Positions 27,271 through 36,300 are shown, counted from the first letter of the stretch. The stretch is 64,000 nt of DNA from an uncultured Clostridia bacterium (GCA_947627205.1 CANQVE010000005.1:1-64000); one strand, 5' to 3'. Numbers and translations: made by a program. Notes: a model not told the origin generated them from the sequence alone.

Positions 27271-27700
27271 TGCCGAAATAATTGAGAATAAAATAGGCTT
27301 TCTTTAAAGCCTTAGTTTGTATAATAAGTCTCTTTTCGGGATTTCAGGAAGCGGAGCTCTTTCGGTAATTACTGAATACTGCAACTTGCCTACTTTAAAC
27401 TGTCAACAGGGGTGCAGGGGAGCAGTCAGTTGACAGTATACAGTGTACAGTATGCAGTAACAGCCGAAAGTTTGTTCGCTGAATATGGCGTATAAAAAGG
27501 TTAAGGGTTTAAACTCTAACCTCTAAAGGCAGGGCGCAGGGGCGCGCCGGCGCCCCGCATTCTCCCCCTTTCCCTCCGGGAAAGGGGGCAGGGGGATAGG
27601 GCGAATAAACGTTATTTAGAAAATGAACGTTCGAAAAGAACCGCAAATAGGTTTTTTATACAAGCCGAGGCTTTAATACTTTAGATATATGGAGATCAAG
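27271..27700. repeat. Repeat block between SCIFF and its maturase
   Basis: Contains a tactgaatactgcaacttgcc segment, cagtgtacagtatgcagta, a heptamer-repeat remnant and a copy of GC module B (27533-27605). No gene is seen. In many Clostridia the two SCIFF genes are almost adjacent, so these repeats look like insertions or expansion. Confidence 0.65.
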
Positions 27701-29062
27701 ATGATACATAAATTTAAACAGCTGGGACATAATATAGTGCTCGATGTAAATTCAAACGCAGTCCATGTCATGGACGACTGCGCGTTTGATATGATAGACC
27801 TGCTCGAAGTTCCCCTGCCCGAAAAAATGCCCGAGGAATTTGTAGAAAAACTTGCGAAATATCCCGAGGATACCGTCAGGGAAACCTATGCGGAGCTTCT
27901 GGAGCTTGTAAAACAAGGCACGCTCTTTTCGCTTGACACCTACGAGCGTTTTTCCGACACTTCCGTAAAAAGCCCGATAAAGTCAATGTGCCTGAATGTC
28001 GCGCATGACTGCAATCTTAGATGCGAATACTGCTTTGCGAAAAAGGGAGATTTCGGCGGAAAGCGCGAAATAATGTCCCCCGAAACAGGAAAAAAGGCAA
28101 TTGATTTCCTTATTGCAAATTCGGGAAACCGCGAAAATCTCGAAATGGACTTTTTCGGCGGCGAGCCGCTTATGGCTTGGGAAACGGTGACTTCAACCAT
28201 TGAATACGCGCGTTCTCTCGAAAAACAGCACGGAAAGAATTTCAGATTTACAATTACGACAAACGGCGTTCTTCTTGATGATGAGAAGATAGACTATATA
28301 AACCGCGAGATGTCGAACGTTGTATTGTCGCTTGACGGCAGGCGCGAAGTGACTGACAGGATACGCACTTCTCTGAACGGAAAAAGCGTTTTCGACCTTA
28401 TTGTTCCGAAGTTTCAGAAGCTGGTAGAAAAGCGCCCGAAAGACAAGGACTATTATGTCCGTGCAACGTTTACAAAATACAACCTCGATTTTGCAAATGA
28501 CGTTCTTGCACTCAGAGATCTGGGCTTTGACCAGCTTTCTGCCGAGCCTGTGGCAACCGATCCGAAAATGGACTATGCAATAACGGAAAGCGACCTGCCG
28601 ACGGTGTTTGCCGAATACGACAGGCTGTGCGAGATAATGGCAAACCGCACCGAAAACAAGTTCAACTTCTTCCACTTTATGATTGACCTCGACCAAGGTC
28701 CCTGCGCGATAAAAAGGCTGAGAGGGTGCGGGTGCGGAAACGACTATGTTGCGGTAACGCCGAACGGCGATATTTACCCTTGTCACCAGTTTGTAGGCAT
28801 TGACGAATGGAAAATGGGGAGCGTCCTTGACGGAACTTTTAACGACGGCATAAAGAGCTATTTCGCAAAGACACACATCTACAGCAAAAAAGGCTGCCGC
28901 GACTGCTGGGCGAAGTTTTATTGTTCGGGCGGATGCAACGCAAACAGCTTCCTTTACGAGGGCGACTGCCGCTCGCCGTACAAGCTCGCCTGCGAAATGC
29001 AGAAAAAGCGCCTAGAATGCGCGATAGGGCTGGAAGTGGAAAAGGCGGTTAAAGACAGTTGA
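27701..29062 (+). CDS. scfB: Radical SAM SCIFF peptide maturase
   Basis: A 453-residue radical SAM/SPASM protein. The N-terminal RiPP-recognition region starts MIHKFKQLGHNIVLDVNSN. The radical SAM cluster motif is CNLRCEYC (about residues 104-111). The SPASM/auxiliary-cluster region at the C-terminus has CHQFVG, CRDCWAKFYCSGGCN and later cysteines that bind two more Fe4S4 clusters. It forms Cys-to-Thr thioether crosslinks in SCIFF. I use the ATG at 27701 because GGAG lies 6 nt upstream; an ATG at 27689 lacks such spacing. A protease/ABC exporter partner is not present here. Confidence 0.95.
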   Translation: MIHKFKQLGHNIVLDVNSNAVHVMDDCAFDMIDLLEVPLPEKMPEEFVEKLAKYPEDTVRETYAELLELVKQGTLFSLDTYERFSDTSVKSPIKSMCLNVAHDCNLRCEYCFAKKGDFGGKREIMSPETGKKAIDFLIANSGNRENLEMDFFGGEPLMAWETVTSTIEYARSLEKQHGKNFRFTITTNGVLLDDEKIDYINREMSNVVLSLDGRREVTDRIRTSLNGKSVFDLIVPKFQKLVEKRPKDKDYYVRATFTKYNLDFANDVLALRDLGFDQLSAEPVATDPKMDYAITESDLPTVFAEYDRLCEIMANRTENKFNFFHFMIDLDQGPCAIKRLRGCGCGNDYVAVTPNGDIYPCHQFVGIDEWKMGSVLDGTFNDGIKSYFAKTHIYSKKGCRDCWAKFYCSGGCNANSFLYEGDCRSPYKLACEMQKKRLECAIGLEVEKAVKDS

Positions 29063-29295
29063 CAGTGTAAAGTATGCAGTAGAATGTTGTCCACGCATTA
29101 TGCACGCATTATCCGCCTCACGGCGGATAACGCTACGACGCAAAACGCTACGCGGACATTATTGGATTGTTATCGGGCTGAAACGTTTTGGAGCGCTACC
29201 ATAAAAATTATGCTCGTGTGCCTTTAATTTAAAAACAATCTAAATCCTATCCTCTAGTAACTGCATTTAAGTATATACAACAGGAGTTGAACATC
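29063..29295. repeat. AGATTGTT-type repeat element
   Basis: Holds gacagtgtaaagtatgcagt, ATCCGCCTCACGGCGGAT, gattgttatcgggctgaa, the stretch aaaattatgctcgtgtgcct and aacaatctaaat. It is the same family as at 26.1 kb. Confidence 0.7.
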
Positions 29296-30621
29296 ATGGG
29301 ATTTCGTTTCAGAAAATCCGTAAAGATATGCAAGGGCGTTAAGGTCAATTTTTCAAAATCCGGAGCAAGCCTGACATTAGGCGGCCCCGGACATTCGGTG
29401 ACGCTTGGAAAAAGATCGCGCGTAACTGTCGGCATACCGGGAACGGGCTTGTCATACAGTACGAGTTTATCGGGCGGGAATAAATCAAGTTCTTCCCGTA
29501 AAAGCACTTCTGCGAAAAAACGTTCGGGTTCGACAGCCATTCCGAAGCAGGTTAAAGTTGCAATGAGTCCTGACGGAAAAATTGAACTTAGAGACGAAAA
29601 AGATCTTCCTATTGTCGATCCGTATGTTGTAAGGACTATAAAAAGCACCGATACATACAAAGCGCAAGTACAGGCTCTTGAATTAAACAGACGGCAGATG
29701 CTTGACAACGCTTATAATGAAGCGAAAGCCGAAAACGACAGATTTATCGAAATATACAAGCAATCCCCGAAAGTTGACAATATCGAGCAATATCTTAATG
29801 TTCTGAACGACCTCAGACCGCCCGTTTACACCCGCAGGGAATATGACGTTCCGTACCCTACGGAAAACAGTGTACGGCAAGCGCTTGAAGAAGAATCCAA
29901 AACATGCGTAAAAGGCAATATATTTAACATAGGAAAACTGCGCAGGGAATATGTTGAAACTAATCTGAATTCCCGCCTTAACAGTGAAATAAACAAATGG
30001 AACGAAGAAAAGCGAAAGTTTGATCTGGAAGAACAAAACAATTCAGCCATAGAAACGGGAAAATATAACGAGCAGTATATTGCCGACAAAAATTATATGA
30101 ACGCTCTCATAGAGGGAGAAGAGGAAATAATAAACGGCGCCGTTGAAGAATGGATATCGTCGTGCGAATTGCCTGTAGAAATCAACGTTGATTTTGAATG
30201 GCAAAGGGAAATGGGCGTTATGTACCTTGATGTAGATCTGCCCGAAATTGAAGACCTGCCCGCTATGGAAGTTGTAAAACTTGAAAGCGGTAATCTTAAA
30301 GAAAAGAAAAAAACGCAGGCGACTTTAAAACAAGAGTATGTAAAGCTCGTTTTTGGTCTGGCGGTTTTTATTTCCGCAAATTTATTCAATATAAGCCCCG
30401 CAATTCATAATATAGTTATTTCGGGTTATACACAGCGCCGCGACAAAGCGGGCGATGAAAAGGACGAATACGTTTATTCGATAAAATTCATAAGGGAATA
30501 TTTTGAAAACAGCGATCTGGAAAATGTTGATCCTTTGAATTTTTGCATGCGGTTTGAAAACAGATGCAATATTACAAGCACAATGCTGTTAAAAAAGATA
30601 GAGCCGTTTGAAACAGAATAA
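29296..30621 (+). CDS. DUF4236 domain protein
   Basis: A 441-residue protein. The first 60 residues are a clear DUF4236 domain (MGFRFRKSVKICKGVKVNFS, then GPGHSVTLGKRSRVTVGIPGTGLSYS), a small Gly/Ser-rich beta domain of unknown role found in many bacteria and phages. A Ser/Lys-rich linker follows, then a long helical and acidic middle and a C-terminal domain with a predicted beta/alpha fold. The start is the ATG at 29296, 9 nt after CAGGAG. An in-frame TTG at 29287 is less likely. The gene stands alone after a repeat. Confidence 0.85.
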   Translation: MGFRFRKSVKICKGVKVNFSKSGASLTLGGPGHSVTLGKRSRVTVGIPGTGLSYSTSLSGGNKSSSSRKSTSAKKRSGSTAIPKQVKVAMSPDGKIELRDEKDLPIVDPYVVRTIKSTDTYKAQVQALELNRRQMLDNAYNEAKAENDRFIEIYKQSPKVDNIEQYLNVLNDLRPPVYTRREYDVPYPTENSVRQALEEESKTCVKGNIFNIGKLRREYVETNLNSRLNSEINKWNEEKRKFDLEEQNNSAIETGKYNEQYIADKNYMNALIEGEEEIINGAVEEWISSCELPVEINVDFEWQREMGVMYLDVDLPEIEDLPAMEVVKLESGNLKEKKKTQATLKQEYVKLVFGLAVFISANLFNISPAIHNIVISGYTQRRDKAGDEKDEYVYSIKFIREYFENSDLENVDPLNFCMRFENRCNITSTMLLKKIEPFETE

Positions 30622-30751
30622 TTTTTCTTTATTTTAATTATTTCTTCAATTTTATGTCACATAAAAATCACATTAACGGATTATAATCAATTCAGAAACC
30701 AAGAGATACAAAGTGTATTCACTTAAAGGGTTTTCAGAAAGGATCTTAGAC

Positions 30752-32011
30752 ATGAACGACTTTAATGAAAACAACAATGAAATTAAAACCCCGTCAAAAC
30801 CGCGTAAGGAACATCTTACGGCAAAGGTCGCGGCGCTTATTGCGGCGGTCGCTATCGTAGGAGGCGGTTCGGGTTTTGCGGGAACTTATTTCGCAAGCAG
30901 GCAGTTCAGCAATACAGTTGTTGAAGATAATGTTCCCGATACGAACAACTCCACTCCCTCTCCCGATATTGACACGAGCGCTCCTACCCCAACGCTCGAC
31001 GACCTCCAGGCGGGATTATCCGCTCCGACCGCGAATACAAGCACCGAGATAGAATACAACAGCGACGGTACTTATAAGTACACAAGAGACCTTGTACAGG
31101 CGGTTTCGGACAGCATAGTCTATATTGACGTTTCAATTGATTATAACGGCTCTAAGACTCTGTACAGCAGAGGAAGCGGAGTTATAATCTCCAAAAACGG
31201 CTATATCGTAACAAACAACCACGTTGTCGAAAGCGGAGATTATTTCTCCGTAAAAGTCAATGACAACGCAAACGGCGGCGAGTCTAAGACCTATGACGCA
31301 AAGCTCATAGGCACCGACAGCGACACCGACCTTGCAGTTTTGAAAATTGAAGCGGAAGATCTTCCTGCGGCAGTTTTGGGAGATTCAGACAAGCTCCATA
31401 TAGGCGACGATTGTTTTGCTATAGGAAATCCTCTCGGACTTGAAACGTCTGTTTCAAAGGGCATTATTTCGGGACTAAACCGCCAGGTAAACACCGCAAA
31501 CTACGCGCTTACTTCGATACAGACCGACGCCGCTATAAACAGCGGAAACTCGGGCGGCGGACTTTTCAACGGCTATGGAGAAGTTATAGGAATTGTAAAT
31601 GAAAAGTATGTTTCGAGCTATGCGGAGAGCCTTGGATTTGCGATAACGATAAACGACGCCAAGAGCGTTATAGAGGACCTTATCTCAAAGGGATATGTTT
31701 CGGGCAGAGCGCTTCTCGGAATAACCTACACCCTTATTCCCGAATCTTATGCAAGCAGATACGGCATACCCGCGGGAATGCAGGTAAAGTCAATTGACAG
31801 CTCGCTAGCTATCTCCAAGAGCGGACTTAAAGTAGGCGACACCATAACCGAAATAGACGGTCAGTCCGTTATCACGGGCGATGTAAGCAAGATACTTGCG
31901 GCAAAGAAGCCCGGCGATACCGTAACGCTTACGGTAGTCCGCAGCGGAAGCTCGGCTAACAGGACCGAAAAAATAGAAGTAGTGCTTTCGGAGAATACGG
32001 GTAATACCTGA
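30752..32011 (+). CDS. HtrA/DegP-type S1C serine protease with PDZ domain
   Basis: A 419-residue membrane-anchored protease from the ATG at 30752 (AGAAAGGATC upstream). A short cytosolic N-terminus and one transmembrane helix (about residues 25-48) precede a Ser/Thr/Pro linker. The trypsin-like domain follows: His in TNNHVVES, Asp in SDTDLAVLKIE and Ser in INSGNSGGGLFN. The C-terminal PDZ domain starts about residue 325 (LLGITYTL, GMQVKSID). It degrades or refolds damaged extracytoplasmic proteins. It ends in a bidirectional heptamer-repeat terminator. Confidence 0.93.
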   Translation: MNDFNENNNEIKTPSKPRKEHLTAKVAALIAAVAIVGGGSGFAGTYFASRQFSNTVVEDNVPDTNNSTPSPDIDTSAPTPTLDDLQAGLSAPTANTSTEIEYNSDGTYKYTRDLVQAVSDSIVYIDVSIDYNGSKTLYSRGSGVIISKNGYIVTNNHVVESGDYFSVKVNDNANGGESKTYDAKLIGTDSDTDLAVLKIEAEDLPAAVLGDSDKLHIGDDCFAIGNPLGLETSVSKGIISGLNRQVNTANYALTSIQTDAAINSGNSGGGLFNGYGEVIGIVNEKYVSSYAESLGFAITINDAKSVIEDLISKGYVSGRALLGITYTLIPESYASRYGIPAGMQVKSIDSSLAISKSGLKVGDTITEIDGQSVITGDVSKILAAKKPGDTVTLTVVRSGSSANRTEKIEVVLSENTGNT

Positions 32012-32032
32012 TAGATGTAAGAGTTAAGAAGT

Positions 32033-32070
32033 AAGAGGTAAGAACTTTTAGGTTCTTACCTCTTATTTTT
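32033..32070. terminator. Bidirectional terminator formed by heptamer repeats
   Basis: AAGAGGTAAGAAC (32033-32045) and its exact inverse (32052-32064) with a TTTTAG loop and ATTTTTT after it. It lies between two convergent genes. Confidence 0.85.
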
Positions 32071-32234
32071 TACATCATGTCCATAAAGTTTCCGATCAGC
32101 TTTGCGGCTTTTGCGGCAGTTTTGCGGCGAATACGGCGGTTATCCGAAAAATACTTTACAGCCGCAAAGGTTGCCCCGCCGACCGCAAGACCTGCCGCCG
32201 CACCTTTGATTATTCCCGATGCCTGACGTGCCAT
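32070..32234 (-). CDS. Small glycine/alanine-rich membrane protein
   Basis: A 54-residue protein from MARQASGIIKG, chosen because AAAAAGGAGTGATAGT precedes it; a longer frame to 32321 has no ribosome site. A weakly hydrophobic GAAAGLAVGGATFAAVKYF segment is followed by a strongly basic C-terminal part (RRIRRKTAAKAAK). It resembles small YtxH-like or membrane-associated proteins but has no assigned function. Confidence 0.65.
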   Translation of the reverse strand: MARQASGIIKGAAAGLAVGGATFAAVKYFSDNRRIRRKTAAKAAKLIGNFMDMM

Positions 32235-32480
32235 ACTATCACTCCTTTTTGAAAGTTTACAGCAATATTTTCTGCAAAATTTCTCCGAAATATGTTTTCC
32301 ATTTGATTGCATTATAGGCAAAAATTCTCGAAAATGTAATTATCCGTGTTTTATTGTATTCATTTTCCTGCGATATAATAAGGTTTTTGTAAAAATTGCA
32401 ACAGAGAAGTAAACATTTTTGCACATTTTTGTAAAATGATACAAAATGCAAGTTTAAAATAAAAAACTTGCAAAATTCTA
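32235..32480. other. AT-rich intergenic region
   Basis: Low-complexity AT-rich DNA between divergent genes. No repeats of the main families and no gene are seen. Confidence 0.6.
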
Positions 32481-32509
32481 TTGACAAATCCTTTTTTGGT
32501 GATTATAAT
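32481..32509 (+). promoter_or_regulatory. amt promoter
   Basis: TTGACA (32481-32486), 17 bp and TATAAT (32504-32509), a consensus sigma-A promoter. Confidence 0.88.
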
Positions 32510-32522
32510 AATGACATAAGCA

Positions 32523-32580
32523 AGGGAGCTTAGAACGGAAATTCAAAACTGTTTTCCGTCTATGCTCCCTATTTATTTTA
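32523..32580 (+). promoter_or_regulatory. Terminator-like hairpin in the amt leader (attenuator candidate)
   Basis: AGGGAGC (32523-32529) pairs with GCTCCCT (32564-32570), and ACGGAAA pairs with TTTCCGT inside, with a short TAG/CTA helix between, followed by ATTTATTTTATT. It starts about 7 nt after the predicted transcription start and ends 20 nt before the ribosome binding site. Early termination relieved by an antiterminator protein (for example an ANTAR-type regulator) is a hypothesis. Confidence 0.55.
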
Positions 32581-32600
32581 TTAAAAAAGGAGCGGTAATT

Positions 32601-34397
32601 ATGGTAGAGTATCTTGCAACGCTTTCGGAAGCGGGCGTTCAAGAAGTCGTCGATGCCGAAATGTTTAACGTCGGCGACGGAAACGGTATATGGTATCTTA
32701 TAGGCGCGGCACTTGTATTCTTTATGCAGTGCGGTTTCGCAATGGTCGAAACAGGTATGACAAGAGCCAAGAACGCAGGAAACATCATAATGAAAAACCT
32801 GATGGATTTCTGTATAGGCACTGTCGTTTTCATCTTCCTCGGCTTCGGGCTTATGCTCGGCGAGGACGCGCTCTTCGGACTGGTCGGCATTCCGACGCTC
32901 GATATCATCTCAAACTTCAGCAATTTTGACAGATGTGCGGAATTTGTATTCAACCTTGTTTTCTGCGCAACGGCGGCTACAATAGTTTCGGGCGCTATGG
33001 CTGAACGTACAAAGTTCCTTACATACTGTATCTATTCGGGAGTTATAAGCGCAGTAATTTACCCGATAGAGGCTCACTGGATCTGGGGCGGCGGCTGGCT
33101 CGCACAGATGGGATTTGTTGATTTCGCAGGTTCTACGGCTATTCACATGGTCGGCGGCTTGTGCGCACTTATCGGTGCCGCAATGGTCGGTCCCCGTATC
33201 GGAAAGTTCGACAAGGACGGAAAGCCCCGCGCAATTCTCGGTCACTCAATGACACTCGGCGCTCTGGGCGTATTTATCCTCTGGTTCGGCTGGTACGGAT
33301 TTAACGGCGCGGCGGCTTCTAATGTAGAATACCTCGCGAATATCTTCCTTACTACAACTATTGCGCCTGCGGTAGCAACCTGCACGACAATGGTATTTAC
33401 ATGGATCAAACACGGCAAACCCGATGTTTCGATGTGCCTAAACGCTTCGCTCGCGGGACTTGTTGCAATAACGGCGCCTTGTGCGGATACAGACGCTCTC
33501 GGTTCATTCATTATAGGTCTTGTTTCGGGATTTCTGGTATGTTTCGGCGTTTGGCTCCTCGATTACAAACTTAAAGTTGACGATCCTGTCGGCGCGGTAG
33601 CAGTCCACTTCTGCAACGGTATCTGGGGCTCGCTCGCGGTCGGATTGTTTGCGACAGGAAACGGACAGAACGGCGGCGTAGCAGCGCTTCATGATCCGAG
33701 TGCGAAAATGCGCGGTCTGTTTTACGGAGGCGGCTGGGAGCAGCTCGGCGTTCAGGCGCTCGGAGTTGTTTCAGTCCTGGCTTGGACAGGAATAACGATC
33801 TTCCTCACGTTTCTTCTTCTCAAAAAGACTGTTGGTCTCAGAGTTTCACGTCACGAGGAAGTTGTCGGACTTGACTCTACGGAGCACGGTCTGCCTGCGG
33901 CGTATGCGGACTTTGTACCCTCTATGCAGGTCGAAGTTTCTTCTACGGGCAAGGAAAAAGAAGTCGATACTCTCGGAAAAGTTGCTTCAACAGAACAGGC
34001 TGTACCTGTTGTACATAAGAAATATGTTCCTACCGACAGCAGCGTAACGATGACGAAAGTTGTTATCCTTACAAAGCAGGATCGCTTTGAGGCTCTGAAG
34101 AATGCAATGTCCAAGATAGGCATTACGGGTATGACAGTGACGAACGTTCTCGGCTGTGGAATGCAGAAAGGCTCTACGGAGATGTACCGTGGCGTTCCCG
34201 TTGAAACTCACCTGTTGCCGAAGATAAAGATGGAGATAGTCGTTTGCAAGGTTCCTGTTGAGACGGTTGTTGAAACGGCTAAAGAAGTTCTTTACACGGG
34301 CAATATCGGCGACGGAAAGATCTTTGTCTATGACGTTGCTGACGTTATCAAGATAAGAACGGGCGAAAGCGGCTACGACGCGCTTCAGGACGAATAA
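32601..34397 (+). CDS. amt: Ammonium transporter Amt fused to a PII domain
   Basis: A 598-residue fusion from the ATG at 32601 (AAAGGAGCGG upstream). Residues about 25-430 are an 11-helix Amt with the conserved pore histidines in STAIHMVGG and AVHFCNGIWG. After a linker of about 55 residues, the C-terminal 110 residues are a PII/GlnK domain: MTKVVILTKQDRFEALKNA, the T-loop GSTEMYRGVPVETHLLPK and TGNIGDGKIFVYDVADVIKI. PII normally docks on Amt to block transport when nitrogen is plentiful, so the fusion makes the gate part of the transporter. No separate glnK follows. Confidence 0.95.
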   Translation: MVEYLATLSEAGVQEVVDAEMFNVGDGNGIWYLIGAALVFFMQCGFAMVETGMTRAKNAGNIIMKNLMDFCIGTVVFIFLGFGLMLGEDALFGLVGIPTLDIISNFSNFDRCAEFVFNLVFCATAATIVSGAMAERTKFLTYCIYSGVISAVIYPIEAHWIWGGGWLAQMGFVDFAGSTAIHMVGGLCALIGAAMVGPRIGKFDKDGKPRAILGHSMTLGALGVFILWFGWYGFNGAAASNVEYLANIFLTTTIAPAVATCTTMVFTWIKHGKPDVSMCLNASLAGLVAITAPCADTDALGSFIIGLVSGFLVCFGVWLLDYKLKVDDPVGAVAVHFCNGIWGSLAVGLFATGNGQNGGVAALHDPSAKMRGLFYGGGWEQLGVQALGVVSVLAWTGITIFLTFLLLKKTVGLRVSRHEEVVGLDSTEHGLPAAYADFVPSMQVEVSSTGKEKEVDTLGKVASTEQAVPVVHKKYVPTDSSVTMTKVVILTKQDRFEALKNAMSKIGITGMTVTNVLGCGMQKGSTEMYRGVPVETHLLPKIKMEIVVCKVPVETVVETAKEVLYTGNIGDGKIFVYDVADVIKIRTGESGYDALQDE

Positions 34398-34779
34398 CAA
34401 ATCAAATTATAATCCGGCAGCATTGTCGGAGAATGTGTAGAACACAAACAGAGTTTCCCTCGGCAATAGTCGGGACGAAATATAACAAACGGGGAGGAGT
34501 AATGTCCTCCCCCCATTTGTAGAGGTAAGAGGTTAGAGGTAAGAAATCAAACGTTGTTTTGGATATAAAGTTATTTGTTTTTTAGATAAAGAAGCTAGAG
34601 GCTAGAGTTTTAAAGGAAAAGTTGTTTTCCTCTTATAACTATTTCTAGCCTCTAGCTTCTTTATCCGAAAACTATGAACTTTTAATCTTAGAAGTTCCCT
34701 GAAATTCTTATCTCTTACATCTTACCTCTAACCTCAAAAAGGGCGGGGGCGTTGCTATGGGGTCGGGATTGTAGGGGAA
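34398..34779. repeat. amt terminator and heptamer repeats
   Basis: The stem GGGGAGGA (34491-34498) with TCCTCCCC (34505-34512) ends the amt transcript. Several inverted heptamer runs follow (about 34520-34735), including a hairpin between gaagctagaggctagag and ctagcctctagcttc. No gene is seen. Confidence 0.7.
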
Positions 34780-36081
34780 TTATCCGTTATATATAAAGCA
34801 GTTAGGAAGTTGTGTTCTAAGCCAATCTAAATCTTGTTCGCTAATTTTATTTTCCTGCAAATTCAATGCTTCCAGACTAGTGAGATTTGCAAGCGGCTTA
34901 ATATCGCTGATGCTATTGCTATATAAACCCAAATCTGTTAAACTGGTAAGATTTGCAAGAGGAGTTATATCACTGATTTTATTATTATGCAAATACAAAG
35001 TTTCCAGTTTAGAAAGATTTGCAAGCGGCTGTACATCGCTGATTTGATTTTGTATCAAATTCAAATGTTTCAGATTAGTAAGATTTGCAAGCGGGGTTAT
35101 ATCGTTGATCTGATTATTTTCAATAAACAATAAATACAAGTTAGTGAGCTTTGCAAGCGACTTTATATTGCTTATTTGATTTTCGCTTAAACCTAAAGTT
35201 TCCAGTTTGGTAAGATTTGCAAGCGAACTTATATCTTTGATTTGATTGTGTTCCAAAATCAATATTCTCAAATTAGTAAGATTTTCAAGAGGAGTTATAT
35301 CTCTGATTTGATTTTCATCTAAATCCAGACTATCCAGTTTAGTAAGCTTTGCAAGTGGCTTTACATCGCTGATTTGATTTTGTATCAAATTCAAATCTGT
35401 CAGATTATTAAGTTTTGCAAGCGGTGTTATATCACTGATTTCATTTCTCCACAAATACAATTTTGTCAGCTTAGTAAGATTTGCAAGCGGTGTTAAATCG
35501 CTTATTTGATTACCAAATAGATCCAGATATGTGAGATTTATAAGTTTACCTATTTGAACAACATCATCATTTGTAATATTAGATGATCTTAATTCTAATT
35601 TTGTGGTAGTAGCTATATCGTACTCCACGCCTTGAATTGTCACCGTACCGCTTGCGGGAGGAGTTGCAGGCGTAGAACTTGAAGCGGGTTTGCTTGATGA
35701 ACTTGCAGGCTTGGAGCTTGAAGAACTTGAGGGCTTTGAACTGCTTGACGCAGGTTTGCTTGACGAGCTTGCGGGTTTTGAGCTTGAAACCCCTACACTT
35801 GAAGAACTTTCAGCCGAACTGCTTTCTTGCTTGGAACTGCTGACAGCGGAGCTTGAAGAACTTTCGGTGTTTTCGGACGAGCTGTTTTCAGACGAACTAC
35901 TTTCTGATGAGCTGCTTTCAGATGAACTTGAAGAAGATGAACTATTCTGAGAAAAACTGCTTGAATTTTCCGTAACGCTGCTCTGCTGTGAACTTTGCGA
36001 GTAGCTTTCGTTGTCCTCGCCGCACCCCGACAGAAGGAGCGCCGCCGCTAAAATTGCCGATAAAAATTTTGTTCTTTTCAT
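34780..36081 (-). CDS. Leucine-rich-repeat lipoprotein with Ser-rich linker
   Basis: A 433-residue surface lipoprotein from MKRTKFLSAIL (AAGGAGGAAAAA upstream). The signal peptide ends in LLSGC. Residues about 22-145 are almost pure Ser with Glu, Pro, Lys and Ala (SSSSKPASSSSKPASSS type). The rest is eleven 22-residue internalin-like LRRs (LxxLxxLxLxxNxISDIxPLA) with a short C-terminal cap. The architecture points to a lipid-anchored protein whose LRR domain is pushed through the wall to bind a partner. The gene lies behind a promoter, a structured RNA and a terminator. Confidence 0.9.
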   Translation of the reverse strand: MKRTKFLSAILAAALLLSGCGEDNESYSQSSQQSSVTENSSSFSQNSSSSSSSSESSSSESSSSENSSSENTESSSSSAVSSSKQESSSAESSSSVGVSSSKPASSSSKPASSSSKPSSSSSSKPASSSSKPASSSTPATPPASGTVTIQGVEYDIATTTKLELRSSNITNDDVVQIGKLINLTYLDLFGNQISDLTPLANLTKLTKLYLWRNEISDITPLAKLNNLTDLNLIQNQISDVKPLAKLTKLDSLDLDENQIRDITPLENLTNLRILILEHNQIKDISSLANLTKLETLGLSENQISNIKSLAKLTNLYLLFIENNQINDITPLANLTNLKHLNLIQNQISDVQPLANLSKLETLYLHNNKISDITPLANLTSLTDLGLYSNSISDIKPLANLTSLEALNLQENKISEQDLDWLRTQLPNCFIYNG

Positions 36082-36104
36082 TTTTTCCTCCTTAAATTGA
36101 CAAT

Positions 36105-36132
36105 AAAAAAGTGCGCAGCCGAAGCCGCGCAC
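36105..36132 (-). terminator. Terminator in front of the LRR lipoprotein gene
   Basis: GTGCGC-AGCC-GAA-GCC-GCGCAC forms a stable hairpin (36111-36132), followed on the minus strand by six T (36105-36110). It lies between the structured RNA and the LRR start codon. Confidence 0.85.
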
Positions 36133-36265
36133 TGCAAAAAACGCTAAGCTTCGTTGCTGCTACACAATTTCAATACTCCCAAAAAAAGGCATACCAAAAT
36201 AAAGCCTGCGCATTTGCTATGAACAATGCAGCATGCCTATTGGAAGTTTTATTAAATTGTGTAGC
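36111..36265 (-). ncRNA. Uncharacterised structured RNA/leader of about 155 nt
   Basis: It starts just after a consensus promoter (36272-36300) and ends at the terminator at 36105-36132. A 12-bp closing stem is GCTACACAATTT (about 36167-36178) with AAATTGTGTAGC (about 36253-36264). Inside are an ACTTCC/GGGAGT helix, an AGGCAT/ATGCCT helix and a GCATT/AATGC apical helix, separated by internal loops. It could be a stand-alone small RNA or a riboswitch-like leader for the LRR lipoprotein gene. I do not recognise the consensus of a known class, including T-box, c-di-GMP or 6S RNA. Confidence 0.55.
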
Positions 36266-36271
36266 AACTTC

Positions 36272-36300
36272 ATTCTAACACATACCCCGTAATTTGTCAA
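36272..36300 (-). promoter_or_regulatory. Promoter of the structured RNA/LRR lipoprotein transcript
   Basis: On the minus strand, TTGACA (complement of 36295-36300) and TAGAAT (complement of 36272-36277) with a 17-bp spacer. Confidence 0.8.

Noticed and set aside
36111-36265. 6S RNA identification of the structured RNA
   Set aside because: It has a long rod-like hairpin but is shorter than usual 6S RNA, and I cannot see a clear central bubble or consensus. It is left as uncharacterised.
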